Assembly (NCBI RefSeq): GCF_014646075.1
Contig: NZ_BMMT01000019.1
Span: 1 to 64,000, forward strand
DNA: 64,000 nucleotides
Direction: 5' to 3'
Source: Saccharopolyspora thermophila
Lineage (GTDB): Bacteria > Actinomycetota > Actinomycetes > Mycobacteriales > Pseudonocardiaceae
Position numbers and translations under genes: made by a program. The notes below the pieces were generated by a model that was given only the letters and a program-made list of their open reading frames with translations, was not told where the DNA came from and did no database searches. Below, piece by piece: positions 52,273 to 61,079 of the stretch (its first letter is position 1; each line of letters starts with the position of its first letter).

Positions 52273-52615
52273 GTCCGGCGGCCCAGCCTAGGAACGCCCG
52301 AGCGGAGGGTCAACCGCCGAACCGTGACAGAACCGGTTCAGCGGGTCGTGGTTCTGGCCGACAACCGGTGCCGCGGCCGCTTACGTGCGGCTCACCCCCG
52401 ACGACTCGGTCCACTTCGGACCGTGCGAGATCCGGACGCCAGCACGGTCAGTGCCTACCGCGCCCGCGGGCCTGCGGCTCCCCCGCCCGCGGGTCGTGCG
52501 GCTCGCCGGATCCCGCGGGTCGTGCGGACGAAGTTCCCCACTTCAGGCGAATTTGGGAGCGCCACGAGGACGAGGTTCGCACCGCGGAGGCGGATCGGGT
52601 GCGCGCCGTGGCCGC
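52273..52615. repeat. Gap containing three GC-rich imperfect direct repeats
   Basis: CCCGCGGGTCGTGCGG occurs exactly at 52486-52501 and 52512-52527, and a related CCCGCGGGCCTGCGG starts at 52463. Spacings are 23 and 26 bp. No gene is recognisable here. The stretch separates the FkbM gene start from the end of the debranching-like gene on the same strand, so it should hold the FkbM promoter, but I cannot point to one. Confidence 0.5.
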
Positions 52616-54736
52616 TTATTCCTCCTTGTGCAGTTCCCAGTCCTCCGGTAGTCCGCGCACCTCCGCCGTGGTGCCGTGGGCCTCCAGGTGGAGCGTCGTC
52701 GCGCCCAGGCGGAGGTCGGTGAGCACGAGGCGTCCCCACCGGTCCGGCAGGTGCGGGCGGAGGTGGAGGCGGCGCCGCGGCACGTGCGGTTCCAGGCCGA
52801 GGAACGACCGCACCAGCAGCAGCGGGGCCGCGCTCGCCCACGCCTGCGGCGAGCAGGACGTGGGATACGGCACCGGCGGGCTGAACTCGTCGCGGGAGAA
52901 ACCGCAGAACAGTTCCGGCAGCCTGCTCCCGAACGCCGCCGCCGCGTCGAGCAGGCCGGTCGCCAGCCGCTGGGCCAGCTCCGCCGCCCCGGGCAGGTGC
53001 GCGTAGCGGAGCAGACCGGCCACGGCGATCGCCGTGTCGTGCGGCCACACCGAGCCGTTGTGGTAGCTCATCGGGTTGTAGGCGCCCATCGACGCCGACA
53101 GCGTCCGCAGGCCGAAACCGCTGTCCATGTCCCGAGTTCCGAGGTTGCGCACCAACGCAGCGGCGTGCTCGTCGCTGGCGATACCCGACCACAGGCAGTG
53201 CGCGGCGTTGCTCGTCAGAGCGTCCACCGGCTGCTTGCGGCCGTCCAGCGCGACGGCATACCACCCCTGCTCCGGCAGCCAGAACGCTTCGTGGAACCGG
53301 GCGCGCAGGTCCGCCGCCCGGTCCCGGCACCGTGCGGCGGTGGCCGGGTCGTTGAACGCCTCCGCCAGTTCGGCCCGGGCGAGCCACGCCGCGTAGACGT
53401 AGCCCTGCACCTCGCACAGGGCGACCGGACCGGTGGCCACCCGCCCCGCCGCGTCGTTGATGCCGTCGAAGCTGTCCTTCCAGCCCTGGTTGACCAGGCC
53501 GCGGTCGGTCGCCCTGCGGTACTCCACGAAACCGTCGCCGTCCCGGTCCCCGTAGCCGTCCACCCACCCCAGCGCCGCGTCCGCCGCGGGGAGCAGGAAG
53601 CGCACCTGGGCCTCGTCGGCACCCCACCGCCAGCACTCCGCGAGCAGCATGACGAACAGCGGTGTCGCGTCGGCGGTGCCGTAGTAGTGGCTGCCACCGA
53701 GCACCTGGTCGTGGTCGGGGCCCAGGCGGGACTCGTGCAGGATGCGGCCCGGCTCCTCCTCGGTGAGCGGATTGACGCGCTTGCCCTGCGACTCGGCCAG
53801 CTTCGCCAGGGTGCCCAGCGCCAGGTCCACGTCCAGCGGCAGGGCCATCCAGGCGGTGAGCAGGCTGTCCCGCCCGAACAGCGTCATGAACCACGGGGCG
53901 CCGGCAGCCACGAAGGGCCGGCCGTCGTGGCTGCCGTCGTGGATCTGCAGCGCGCCCAGGTCGCTTTCGGTGCGGTGCAGGACCTGTGTGAGCACCGGGT
54001 CGTCGGCGGTGACGACCGTGCTGACCCGCCGCCACGCCTGCATCTTGCGCGCCGGACCGGTGTCCTCGACCTCGTCGCCCCGGTCGAACTGCGGCCGCAC
54101 CCGGTGGTTGCCGACGCTGGGCTGCACCACGATCTCGGTGTCCCACCGCCCGCGTGCCGGGACGACCACGCGCCAGGTCAGCGCGCCCGGCGCCACCACC
54201 GGGTCGCCGGAGGCGTTCACCGACAGGCCGCGCAGACCGTCGGACCGGTCGCGCAGCAGCAGTTCCGCGCCGGCGACGGTGACCTCGGCGCCGCCGTGCC
54301 CGGCACGCCCTTCCTTGACGGCGAACAGATCGGCGAAGTCCGCGTCGACGTGCAGCGAGAGGCTGGCGACCGTGGCCTCCGATCCGAGGTTGCGCAGTGT
54401 GATCCGCTCCCGCAGCCCGTCCGCGACCAGGCGTTCGCGGACCAGCAGCAGCGTGCTGTCGGCCTGCCCGGGTTTCGGCGGGCGGCGCAGCACGAACCGC
54501 GCCGCGAACGCGTCTGCGGAGATCACCGTCAGCGGGAACGGCGGCTGCCCGTCCAGGCGCAGCTCCCAGCGGGACAGCAGCCGCGCGTCGCGGAAGAACA
54601 ACCCGTGGGAGCTGCCGGGGCGGACGTCGCCGCAGGAGTCGGACAGGCAGAAGGTGCTGCCCTCCACCAGGGTCACGGTTCCCCCGACGGTCGCGACGGG
54701 CACTGGCTCCCCGGCGTTGAACACCCCAGGGGTCAT
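52616..54736 (-). CDS. Glycogen-debranching-enzyme-like glycosidase (amylo-alpha-1,6-glucosidase family)
   Basis: The 706-residue protein has the N-terminal GDE beta-domain (VTLVEGSTFCLSDSCGDVRP, then GLFFRDARLLSRWEL) and a C-terminal (alpha/alpha)6 barrel of GH133 type: GAPWFMTLFGRDSLLTAWM, NQGWKDSFDGI with a likely catalytic acid, YNPMSYHNGSVWPHDTAI and SPQAWASAAP. Such actinobacterial proteins act on alpha-glucans or trehalose-like glycans, but most are uncharacterised. ATG 54736 overlaps the glycosyltransferase stop (ATGA), so the two are cotranslated. There is no export signal, so it is cytosolic. Confidence 0.85.
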   Translation of the reverse strand: MTPGVFNAGEPVPVATVGGTVTLVEGSTFCLSDSCGDVRPGSSHGLFFRDARLLSRWELRLDGQPPFPLTVISADAFAARFVLRRPPKPGQADSTLLLVRERLVADGLRERITLRNLGSEATVASLSLHVDADFADLFAVKEGRAGHGGAEVTVAGAELLLRDRSDGLRGLSVNASGDPVVAPGALTWRVVVPARGRWDTEIVVQPSVGNHRVRPQFDRGDEVEDTGPARKMQAWRRVSTVVTADDPVLTQVLHRTESDLGALQIHDGSHDGRPFVAAGAPWFMTLFGRDSLLTAWMALPLDVDLALGTLAKLAESQGKRVNPLTEEEPGRILHESRLGPDHDQVLGGSHYYGTADATPLFVMLLAECWRWGADEAQVRFLLPAADAALGWVDGYGDRDGDGFVEYRRATDRGLVNQGWKDSFDGINDAAGRVATGPVALCEVQGYVYAAWLARAELAEAFNDPATAARCRDRAADLRARFHEAFWLPEQGWYAVALDGRKQPVDALTSNAAHCLWSGIASDEHAAALVRNLGTRDMDSGFGLRTLSASMGAYNPMSYHNGSVWPHDTAIAVAGLLRYAHLPGAAELAQRLATGLLDAAAAFGSRLPELFCGFSRDEFSPPVPYPTSCSPQAWASAAPLLLVRSFLGLEPHVPRRRLHLRPHLPDRWGRLVLTDLRLGATTLHLEAHGTTAEVRGLPEDWELHKEE

Positions 54737-55953
54737 GGCCGGTCCCCTGACGCCTGCAGGGTCGGACCGCCGTCGCCCGCCCGGTCGTAGGCGCGGTCCA
54801 GAGCGGAGTCGAGTGCGGCGTAGTCCCGGCGCAGCGCGCTGAGCTCGATCGCACGCCGGTAGGCGGCCTCGTAGCCGGCGCCGAGGCCATCGACGTCGAA
54901 GTGCTCGGCGACGTGCGCCCGGCACGCGGCGGGATCGAGCTCGGCGACCTCGGTCAGCGCCGCGGGCAGCTCGGCCGGATCGTCCCGCACCAGGCCGGTG
55001 ACGCCGTCCACGACCACCTCGGGCACGGCGCCGGACCGCAGCGCCACGACCGGGGTGCCGCAGGCCATCGCCTCGATCATGACCATGCCGAACGGCTCCT
55101 CCCAGCGGATCGGGAACAGCAGGCACCGCGCGGACGCCAGCAGCTGCCGCTTCTGCTGTGCGTCGGCGACCCCGAAGACGTGGTCGGACTCGGTCAGCCG
55201 GGGCCGTACCTCGCGCTCGAAGTATTCCTTCTCGACCGGTTCGGCGCACTTGCCCGCCAGGACGAGCCGCAGACCCGCCGCGTGGGCCGCCTCCAGCGCC
55301 AGGTGCGGCGCCTTGTCCGGGTGGAAGCGACCCAGGAACAGCGCGTAGTCGTCCTTGTCCGCCTGGAACGGCCAGTCGGCCACGCGCACGGCGTTGTGCA
55401 CGGTCGCAACCCAGTTGAGCTCCGGGGCCAGTTCCCGCTGCCGGTTGCTGATCGCCACCAGGTGCACGTCCGACCCGAGATGCTGGTAGTAGCGCTCCAT
55501 GTCGGGGACCACCGGTCCGTGCACGGTGACCACGGTCGGCACGCCGTAGGCGGGGACGTTGAGCGGACCGGCGAGGGTGTGGTCGTGGACCACGTCGAGC
55601 CCTTCGGTCCTTGCGAGCCGTTCGACCGCCCGGCGGACCGCGATGGCGTGCATCACCTCCGGGTAAGGCTCGCCCAGCAGTTCCGGCACGGTCCGGTCCC
55701 AGACGGGCACGAACCGCGCTTTGGTTCCGGGGCGCCCGGCGCCGAGGAGCGTCACGGCGTGGCCGCGTGCCACCAGCGCGTCGGCGAGGTCGGCGACGAC
55801 CGCTTCCACGCCGCCGTAGGCCCGCGGCGGCACGTCGAAGTAGGGCGGGGCCACCAATGCCACGCGCAGCGGACGACCGGCTTCCGGGATGGACCGGACC
55901 CCGGCCTTCGAAACAGGTCGAACGGGCCACGCAGGACGATGCGCGCTGCTCAA
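54733..55953 (-). CDS. Glycosyltransferase, GT4 family (CIRCE-linked operon)
   Basis: The 406-residue GT-B enzyme starts VALVAPPYFDVPPRAYGGVE, a hallmark of GT4 proteins, and has the donor site RWEEPFGMVMIEAMACGTPVV with both conserved glutamates. The start is TTG 55953, supported by GAGGAGG 5 bp upstream. It forms an operon with the debranching-like gene. The leader contains a perfect CIRCE element and, further up, a CRP-type site, so the operon looks stress- and carbon-controlled. A role in making or remodelling an intracellular glucan or glycoside is inferred. Confidence 0.87.
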   Translation of the reverse strand: MSSAHRPAWPVRPVSKAGVRSIPEAGRPLRVALVAPPYFDVPPRAYGGVEAVVADLADALVARGHAVTLLGAGRPGTKARFVPVWDRTVPELLGEPYPEVMHAIAVRRAVERLARTEGLDVVHDHTLAGPLNVPAYGVPTVVTVHGPVVPDMERYYQHLGSDVHLVAISNRQRELAPELNWVATVHNAVRVADWPFQADKDDYALFLGRFHPDKAPHLALEAAHAAGLRLVLAGKCAEPVEKEYFEREVRPRLTESDHVFGVADAQQKRQLLASARCLLFPIRWEEPFGMVMIEAMACGTPVVALRSGAVPEVVVDGVTGLVRDDPAELPAALTEVAELDPAACRAHVAEHFDVDGLGAGYEAAYRRAIELSALRRDYAALDSALDRAYDRAGDGGPTLQASGDRP

Positions 55954-55997
55954 GCTGCCTCCTCAAGCCGCCAGGCGAGCCACCGCCTGGTTTTCAG

Positions 55998-56024
55998 TTA
56001 GCACTCCCCCACAAAGAGTGCTAA
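55998..56024. promoter_or_regulatory. CIRCE element (HrcA operator)
   Basis: TTAGCACTC (55998-56006), a 9-bp spacer and GAGTGCTAA (56016-56024) match the CIRCE consensus without a single mismatch. It lies 44 bp before the TTG start of the glycosyltransferase operon. HrcA normally uses this site to repress groE or dnaK operons, but no chaperone gene is in the window. Confidence 0.93.
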
Positions 56025-56068
56025 CACGCGTCGATGCCCCCGACAAGCGAACACACGCGGCCATTTCA

Positions 56069-56084
56069 TGTGAAACAGATCACA
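56069..56084. promoter_or_regulatory. CRP/GlxR-type binding site
   Basis: TGTGA-AACAGA-TCACA is a perfect match to the TGTGA-N6-TCACA consensus of cAMP-receptor-type regulators. The symmetry extends one base on each side (ATGTGA/TCACAT). It is 45 bp upstream of the CIRCE element, in a position to activate or repress the leftward operon. It is over 400 bp from the rightward gene. Confidence 0.75.
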
Positions 56085-56338
56085 TGTAACGCGAAAAGAG
56101 CTGCGCCGCAGTCGGTTTCGTCTCTCAGCTCACACAGCCCGACGCGCCCGCGTCCTGTGAGGACAGCAACAAGCGGACCGCCCCAACCACTCGCGGCGCC
56201 GAGGCGGGCGGGACAATCGACGCGGACCCCGCTCTTCGGCGATGCTCTGCCGCAAGATGCACCGGGCGCTCCGATCCGCTGACGTGCCCCCGCACACCGA
56301 GCACAGTGGACGGAGGTGACCGCCGCGACCGAAGTTCC

Positions 56339-56368
56339 GCGGAACGCTTTCTGGCGGAACGCTTTCTG
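56339..56368 (+). repeat. Tandem 15-bp duplication in a long intergenic region
   Basis: GCGGAACGCTTTCTG occurs twice back to back (56339-56353 and 56354-56368). It lies in the 56,025-56,508 non-coding stretch between the CIRCE/CRP region and the small membrane protein gene. I see no gene or terminator in the rest of that stretch. Confidence 0.75.
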
Positions 56369-56508
56369 ATCGGCACGCGGCACCGGGACTTCTTGCCGTT
56401 GCGCCCCTCGCCGCGTGGTGCCTACGTTCGGGTCGCCGGGGTCGTCGACCTCGGCGCGCCGGCCGCGCACCGGGCACGCCCCGGCCCGAGATCAGGCGAG
56501 GAGGATTC

Positions 56509-56823
56509 ATGGCAAGCCCTCAACGCACCCGATCAACAGGCGGCCGGGCCGCCGGGGCCCAGCGAGCGAAGGCCGAGACCAGCCACGGCCCGACCCTCCA
56601 CCTCCCCGGGGTCACCGCCGAGTTCCACCGCCCGGACCTGCACGTGCCGAGCCGGCAGGATCTCGACAACGCGGTCAGCACCGCACGCCGGTACCTGCCA
56701 CCACCGGACCAGCTGACCTACTACGCGGGCCTGGGCCTCGTCGCGGCCCTGGGCGTGATCGAATGGCCGGTCGCCGCCGCGATCGGGATCGGCACGGCCA
56801 TGACGGGCCGAGCCGCCCGGTAA
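56509..56823 (+). CDS. Small membrane protein of unknown function
   Basis: The 104-residue protein has a basic, low-complexity N-terminus, a middle section ([23 protein letters not shown]) and then [37 protein letters not shown], a hydrophobic hairpin or single transmembrane segment. Similar small actinobacterial proteins share this PPP..LTYY..GL..VEWP pattern but have no known function. ATG 56509 has GAGGAGG 7 bp upstream, a strong signal that it is real. It is transcribed alone, before the zinc alcohol dehydrogenase. Confidence 0.72.
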   Translation: MASPQRTRSTGGRAAGAQRAKAETSHGPTLHLPGVTAEFHRPDLHVPSRQDLDNAVSTARRYLPPPDQLTYYAGLGLVAALGVIEWPVAAAIGIGTAMTGRAAR

Positions 56824-57058
56824 CCCGCGGCGGACGCCGCGGGTTACCGGCGGCCGCCGGCAGGCCACCGCGCTGGCGCCTGGAGGTCAACCTCCGCATC
56901 CTCGATCTTTCAGACCAGGGTGGTCGCTGCGACGCGGTGAGCCTTCCCGGCTTCGCGATGCCCCGCGTGCCATGCGGGGCACCGCGTGCCGTGCAGGCGG
57001 ACCCGCCTGGCTCGTGCGTGGGTACCCGTGGGTCAGGACCGATGGGAAGGATCCGCTC

Positions 57059-58117
57059 GTGACGTCATCCGGCGTGCCGAGGATGCGGGCGTGGAGCGTG
57101 CGCGCACCAGGCGCGATCGAGACCGGGCCGTTGAGCTGCCAAGAGCGGCCCGTGCCGACTCCCGCGCGGGACGAACTGCTGGTCGAGGTCCTGGCGTGCG
57201 GGGTGTGCCGGACCGACCTGCACGTCAGCGAGGGTGACCTGCCGGTGCACCGCGAGCACGTGGTGCCCGGCCACGAGGTCGTCGGCCGGGTCGTCGCGCA
57301 CGGCGAGGACGCCACCACCTTCCGGGTCGGCGAACGCGTCGGTGCGGCCTGGCTTCGCCACACCTGCGGGGAATGCGCGTTCTGCCGCCGGGGCGACGAG
57401 AATCTCTGCCCACGATCCCGCTACACCGGATGGGACGCCGACGGCGGTTACGCCCAGTACACCACCGTGCCCGCGGCCTACGCCTACCGACTGCCCACCG
57501 AGATCGACAGCGTCGCACTCGCGCCACTGCTGTGCGCGGGCATCATCGGCTACCGCGCACTCCGCCGGGCGTCGCTGCCGGAAGGTGGCCGACTGGGCCT
57601 CTACGGGTTCGGCGGCAGCGCCCACCTGTGCGCACAGGTTGCGCTCGCGCAAGGCGCCCGAGTCCACGTCCTCACCCGCGGCGAAGCGGCACAGCGACTC
57701 GCCCTCCAGCTCGGCGCGACCTCCGCGCGCGAGGCCTACGACACACCGCCCGAACTCCTGGACAGCGCGATCCTGTTCGCCCCGGTGGGAGACCTGGTTC
57801 CGGTCGCCCTGCGCGCGCTGGACCGAGGCGGCGTGCTCGCCATCGCCGGAATCCACCTCACCGACATCCCCGCGCTGAACTACGAAAGGGAGCTGTTCTA
57901 CGAAAAGCAGCTGCGCAGCGTCACCTCGAACACCCGCCAGGACGGGCAGGAATTTCTCGAACTGGCCGCCCGCCACGGGGTGCGGGCCACGACCCACGCC
58001 TACCCGCTGGGGGCAGCGCAGCAAGCGCTGCAGGACCTCAAGGCGGGCCGCTTCGACGGTGCGGCAGTGCTCGTCAACGAAGACGCGGCACCCGGCCCGG
58101 GCGCGACCGGCGCCTGA
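57059..58117 (+). CDS. Zinc-dependent alcohol dehydrogenase (MDR family)
   Basis: The 352-residue protein has catalytic zinc motifs CGVCRTDLH and GHEVVG, a structural zinc loop [15 protein letters not shown] and a nucleotide site [11 protein letters not shown]. It resembles the AdhA group of bacterial zinc alcohol dehydrogenases. GTG 57059 with GGAAGG about 9 bp upstream is chosen; ATG 57083 is an alternative. It precedes a small frame and a DsbA-like gene. It lies 3 kb from the quinoprotein alcohol dehydrogenase but no shared operon is visible. The substrate is unknown. Confidence 0.86.
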   Translation: MTSSGVPRMRAWSVRAPGAIETGPLSCQERPVPTPARDELLVEVLACGVCRTDLHVSEGDLPVHREHVVPGHEVVGRVVAHGEDATTFRVGERVGAAWLRHTCGECAFCRRGDENLCPRSRYTGWDADGGYAQYTTVPAAYAYRLPTEIDSVALAPLLCAGIIGYRALRRASLPEGGRLGLYGFGGSAHLCAQVALAQGARVHVLTRGEAAQRLALQLGATSAREAYDTPPELLDSAILFAPVGDLVPVALRALDRGGVLAIAGIHLTDIPALNYERELFYEKQLRSVTSNTRQDGQEFLELAARHGVRATTHAYPLGAAQQALQDLKAGRFDGAAVLVNEDAAPGPGATGA

Positions 58118-58144
58118 ACCCGGCCCCAGCGACAGGAGGCCACA

Positions 58145-58348
58145 GTGGTCACCCAGCTCGACGGCCACGCCGCTGCGCTGCGTGCGGAACTCGAACCGGG
58201 CACCTCCGTGCGCACCACGCACCGAGCACGGCCAGCCATTTTCAGTCCTCAGTGGACCATGCTCTCGGCAGATGGTGTGGCCGGGACACGTCTGCTCCTC
58301 CGCGCAGCGCACGGGGTGCCGGGTCCGCGTCCGGCTGGAGCGGAATGA
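58145..58348 (+). CDS. Small protein of unknown function, coupled to the DsbA-like gene
   Basis: A 67-codon frame starts at GTG 58145, 5 bp after a perfect AGGAGG, and its stop overlaps the upstream ATG of the next gene (ATGA at 58345-58348). The sequence (VTQLDGHAAALRAELEPGTS at the start) matches nothing I recognise. The strong ribosome site and coupling argue for a real or recently truncated gene; the Arg/Pro-rich C-terminus suggests it may be a frameshifted or cut-down remnant. Confidence 0.45.
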   Translation: MVTQLDGHAAALRAELEPGTSVRTTHRARPAIFSPQWTMLSADGVAGTRLLLRAAHGVPGPRPAGAE

Positions 58349-58998
58349 TCGCCAGGAACAACGCCACCCCGGCTCGTGTTGACCCGGGCATGACCGCCAC
58401 GTTCTCCGTCACCTGGGACTACCGGTGCCCGTTCGCCCGCAACGCGCACGAGCACCTGCTCACCGGTCTGGCCGCGGGCGCCGACTGGCAAATCCGCTTC
58501 CTGCCGTTCTCGCTCGGCCAGGCACACGTCGAGCCGGGCGAGACCAGCGTCTGGGACGAACCCGCGCAGGACACCGGGATCATCGCCCTGCAGGCCGGTG
58601 TCGTCGTCCGGGACGAGTTCCCGGAGCAGTTCTCCGGGGTGCACCGCGCCCTGTTCGCGGCTCGCCACGACAAGGGGCTGCACCTGGAGGACCGATCCGT
58701 GATCCACCATGTCCTCACCGAGGGTGGGGTCCCCGCCGACGCGGTGTTCGCCCGCATCGACGACGGATCGGCTTTGCAACGGGTGCGCACCGAGCACGAG
58801 CAGTTCGTGGCCTCGCACAACGTGTGGGGCGTGCCGACCTTCATCGCCGACGACCAGGCGGTGTTCGTCCGGCTGATGAAACGCGCACCGGTGGGCGCCG
58901 ACGCGGCCGAGTCCGTCCGGACGATCGAACGCGTGGTCGACCTGCTGACGGAGTGGACCGACCTCAACGAGTTCAAGCGCACCTCCGTCCCCCGCTGA
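58345..58998 (+). CDS. DsbA-family thioredoxin-fold protein (FrnE / HCCA-isomerase-like)
   Basis: The 217-residue protein has a DsbA-like thioredoxin fold with helical insertion: FSVTWDYRCPFARNAHEHLL at the N-terminus and SHNVWGVPTFIADDQAVFV with the cis-proline loop near the end. The active site reads CPFA rather than CxxC, so a classical dithiol oxidase is unlikely; a thiol-conjugate reaction with mycothiol is possible. ATG 58345 overlaps the preceding small frame and follows GGAG; ATG 58390 is the alternative with no ribosome site. Confidence 0.75.
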   Translation: MIARNNATPARVDPGMTATFSVTWDYRCPFARNAHEHLLTGLAAGADWQIRFLPFSLGQAHVEPGETSVWDEPAQDTGIIALQAGVVVRDEFPEQFSGVHRALFAARHDKGLHLEDRSVIHHVLTEGGVPADAVFARIDDGSALQRVRTEHEQFVASHNVWGVPTFIADDQAVFVRLMKRAPVGADAAESVRTIERVVDLLTEWTDLNEFKRTSVPR

Positions 58999-59100
58999 CC
59001 AGACGATGTCCGCGTGCGATCCGTCGGCCACGCCTCCGGGCTGGCGACGCCTGACTGGCGATGCCTGCGGCGGGTACGAGAGCGGGCAGAACCGGCTCCG

Positions 59101-60150
59101 TCACCGGATCCGTCCGATCAGTGACCGGCCCAGCGCTTCGAAACCGGCGCGGATCTCCGCGGGCATCGGCACCGAGGCGAGGCAGTCCGCAACACCCGTC
59201 AGGTGCCGCGCGGCCTCGCGTTCGGTGAACTCCCGCCCACCGGCGTCCTCGACGAGCTGCGCCGCGAGCCGCAGGTCGGCGTCGGTCCGCAGCCCGGCGT
59301 CGAGCAGCGCCACCAGGCGCGAGCTCGCTGGGGTTTCCGCGGCCAGTGCGGCGATGATCGGCAGCGTCTTTTTGCCCTCTCGCAGATCCCCGAACACCGG
59401 CTTGCCGGTCGCCGTCGGATCGCCCCAGATGCCCAGCACGTCGTCGGTGCACTGGAAGGCCAGTCCCAGGTGGCGTCCCAGTCGGTCGAAGCACCCCGCG
59501 ACCGCGTCGTCCGCCCCGGCTAACAGGGCTCCCGCGGACGCCGAAAAGCCCAGCAGCGCACCGGTTTTCGCTACCGCCATCACCTCGTACTCGGCGATGC
59601 GCACGGCGTGCTCACCCGCCCAGGGCCGTTCGGTGAAGCGGATGTCCTCAACCTGACCGATAGCCATCTCCCGCATTGCAGCGGCGAGGCGTTCCGCCGC
59701 GGCGGCACCGGTGTTCGGGCCGCTCCCGCCGAGCAGAACCCCGAACGCTTCGGAGTGCAGTGCATCCCCGATCAGAATCGCCGCCGGGACGCCGTACGCC
59801 TTCCACACCGCGGGCTGGCCGCGCCGCAGTTCGTCGCCGTCGACGATGTCGTCGTGGATCAGGCTGAAGTTGTGGACGAGTTCGGCGGCGGCAGCGGCGG
59901 GCACCGCGTCCGACGGGGCGCCGCCGACCGCCTCCGCGGCAAGCACCGCCAGGGTCGGCCGAATGGCCTTGCCCGCGGCGAAGGAATCCCCCGACTGCCA
60001 GCCGAAGTGGTACGCGCCGATCCCCGCCAGCGCCCCGCCGAGCCGCCCGACGGCGGCTCGCAGCACCGGTTCGGTGAGCTCGCGAGCGCGTCTGCTCGCA
60101 CTCATCACCACGTCGTGATCACTGTCCGCGATCACTGTCATCCTCGTCAT
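59101..60150 (-). CDS. Polyprenyl diphosphate synthase (IdsA-like, FPP/GGPP class)
   Basis: The 349-residue protein has both aspartate-rich motifs, DDIVD in LIHDDIVDGDELRRG and DDVLGIWGD. It differs from the synthase in the terpenoid cluster: the residue five before the first motif is Phe, which in this family tends to shorten the product, and the second motif is the common GIWGD form. ATG 60150 follows AGGAGAGAGG. It is not linked to cyclase or prenyltransferase genes, so it may serve general isoprenoid supply. Confidence 0.87.
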   Translation of the reverse strand: MTRMTVIADSDHDVVMSASRRARELTEPVLRAAVGRLGGALAGIGAYHFGWQSGDSFAAGKAIRPTLAVLAAEAVGGAPSDAVPAAAAAELVHNFSLIHDDIVDGDELRRGQPAVWKAYGVPAAILIGDALHSEAFGVLLGGSGPNTGAAAAERLAAAMREMAIGQVEDIRFTERPWAGEHAVRIAEYEVMAVAKTGALLGFSASAGALLAGADDAVAGCFDRLGRHLGLAFQCTDDVLGIWGDPTATGKPVFGDLREGKKTLPIIAALAAETPASSRLVALLDAGLRTDADLRLAAQLVEDAGGREFTEREAARHLTGVADCLASVPMPAEIRAGFEALGRSLIGRIR

Positions 60151-61079
60151 GATCGGCCTCTCTCCTGGTTCTCGAACTCCCCGGGCACGATCCACGCTAT
60201 GGGCCCGGAGCGTCGATGGGATCGGCCGAAGTGGCAGCCGAGATCAACCGATCGGCCGGGAAAGCGGTCCCGACACCTCATACTTTCGGCCTAAGTGCTT
60301 CCGGTGCCTCGTGGCGCCCAGCGCACCGCGGCGCCGCGGAAACGGCGGCGAAAACCCCGGCCGTGCCGGTGGTCGCGTCCTCACCGAGGTCCTCCCACAC
60401 CACGTTCCACAGGGTGCAGCCGCCCCGGGCGGTGCGTCCGTCCGCTGCGGACACTCCGATAACCACAGAGGACACTGTGGCCACGTCGTCCGGGACGACC
60501 GTGGCGGGCTGCCCCTCGCCCTGGCCGCCGTCGCCGAGACCGCCGGTGCCGTGGTAGCGATCACCGTTGCCGTCGAAGACCGCGCCGGACCCGACCTCGA
60601 TGGCGGCGGCCACCGGATCATCGGCATTGCGGTGCCGAACAGCGATTCGACGACTTACACATGGGAAACATCAGCGAGACGCTCGTTCCCTTCCACCGCA
60701 AGAAGGCGTGTTTAGCGAGCTGAAGCCTTCTCGAAAACATGATGTTCGTGCTGGTCAGCAGCCATTTCTGGGCTGCTCAGCGCCTTACGCCGGGTGCGGC
60801 GGCAGAGCTATCCTGCACATGCGGTGGGATCCACGCGACGGGGGGAGGTGTCGGGTGGCCCGGACAATGCTGGTATGCCGAGCGGTCTCTGCCGACCGGA
60901 TGCGCGCCCGCTCCGGTCACGCCGCGGACCACCGCTACACCCGCAGGGAAAGTCCCCAGCAGTCACCGCACGATCTGCACGCCAGTCACGGACGGCAATC
61001 GCGGCCCGGGCGCGCACGCGCCGCCGATCACGACGGCATTACTGCCGGTGGATGAATGTAACACGAGGAGGCGAATCCG
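60151..61079. other. Long region without a convincing gene
   Basis: About 930 bp lie between the polyprenyl synthase start and the quinoprotein operon. Open frames on both strands (for example minus 60278-60613) lack a ribosome site and recognisable motifs. Small inverted repeats are CCACAG/CTGTGG at 60463-60480 and AGCAGCC/GGCTGCT at 60757-60777. The right part should hold the promoter of the quinoprotein operon, but I cannot identify it. Confidence 0.4.

Noticed and set aside
55954-56100. Possibility that the CIRCE element belongs to a hidden groES or groEL gene
   Set aside because: No frame on either strand near the element encodes chaperonin-like sequence; the first gene reached leftward is the glycosyltransferase.
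60278-60613. A 111-codon minus-strand frame in the long gap before the quinoprotein operon
   Set aside because: It has no ribosome site, no recognisable motif and overlaps equally open frames on both strands.
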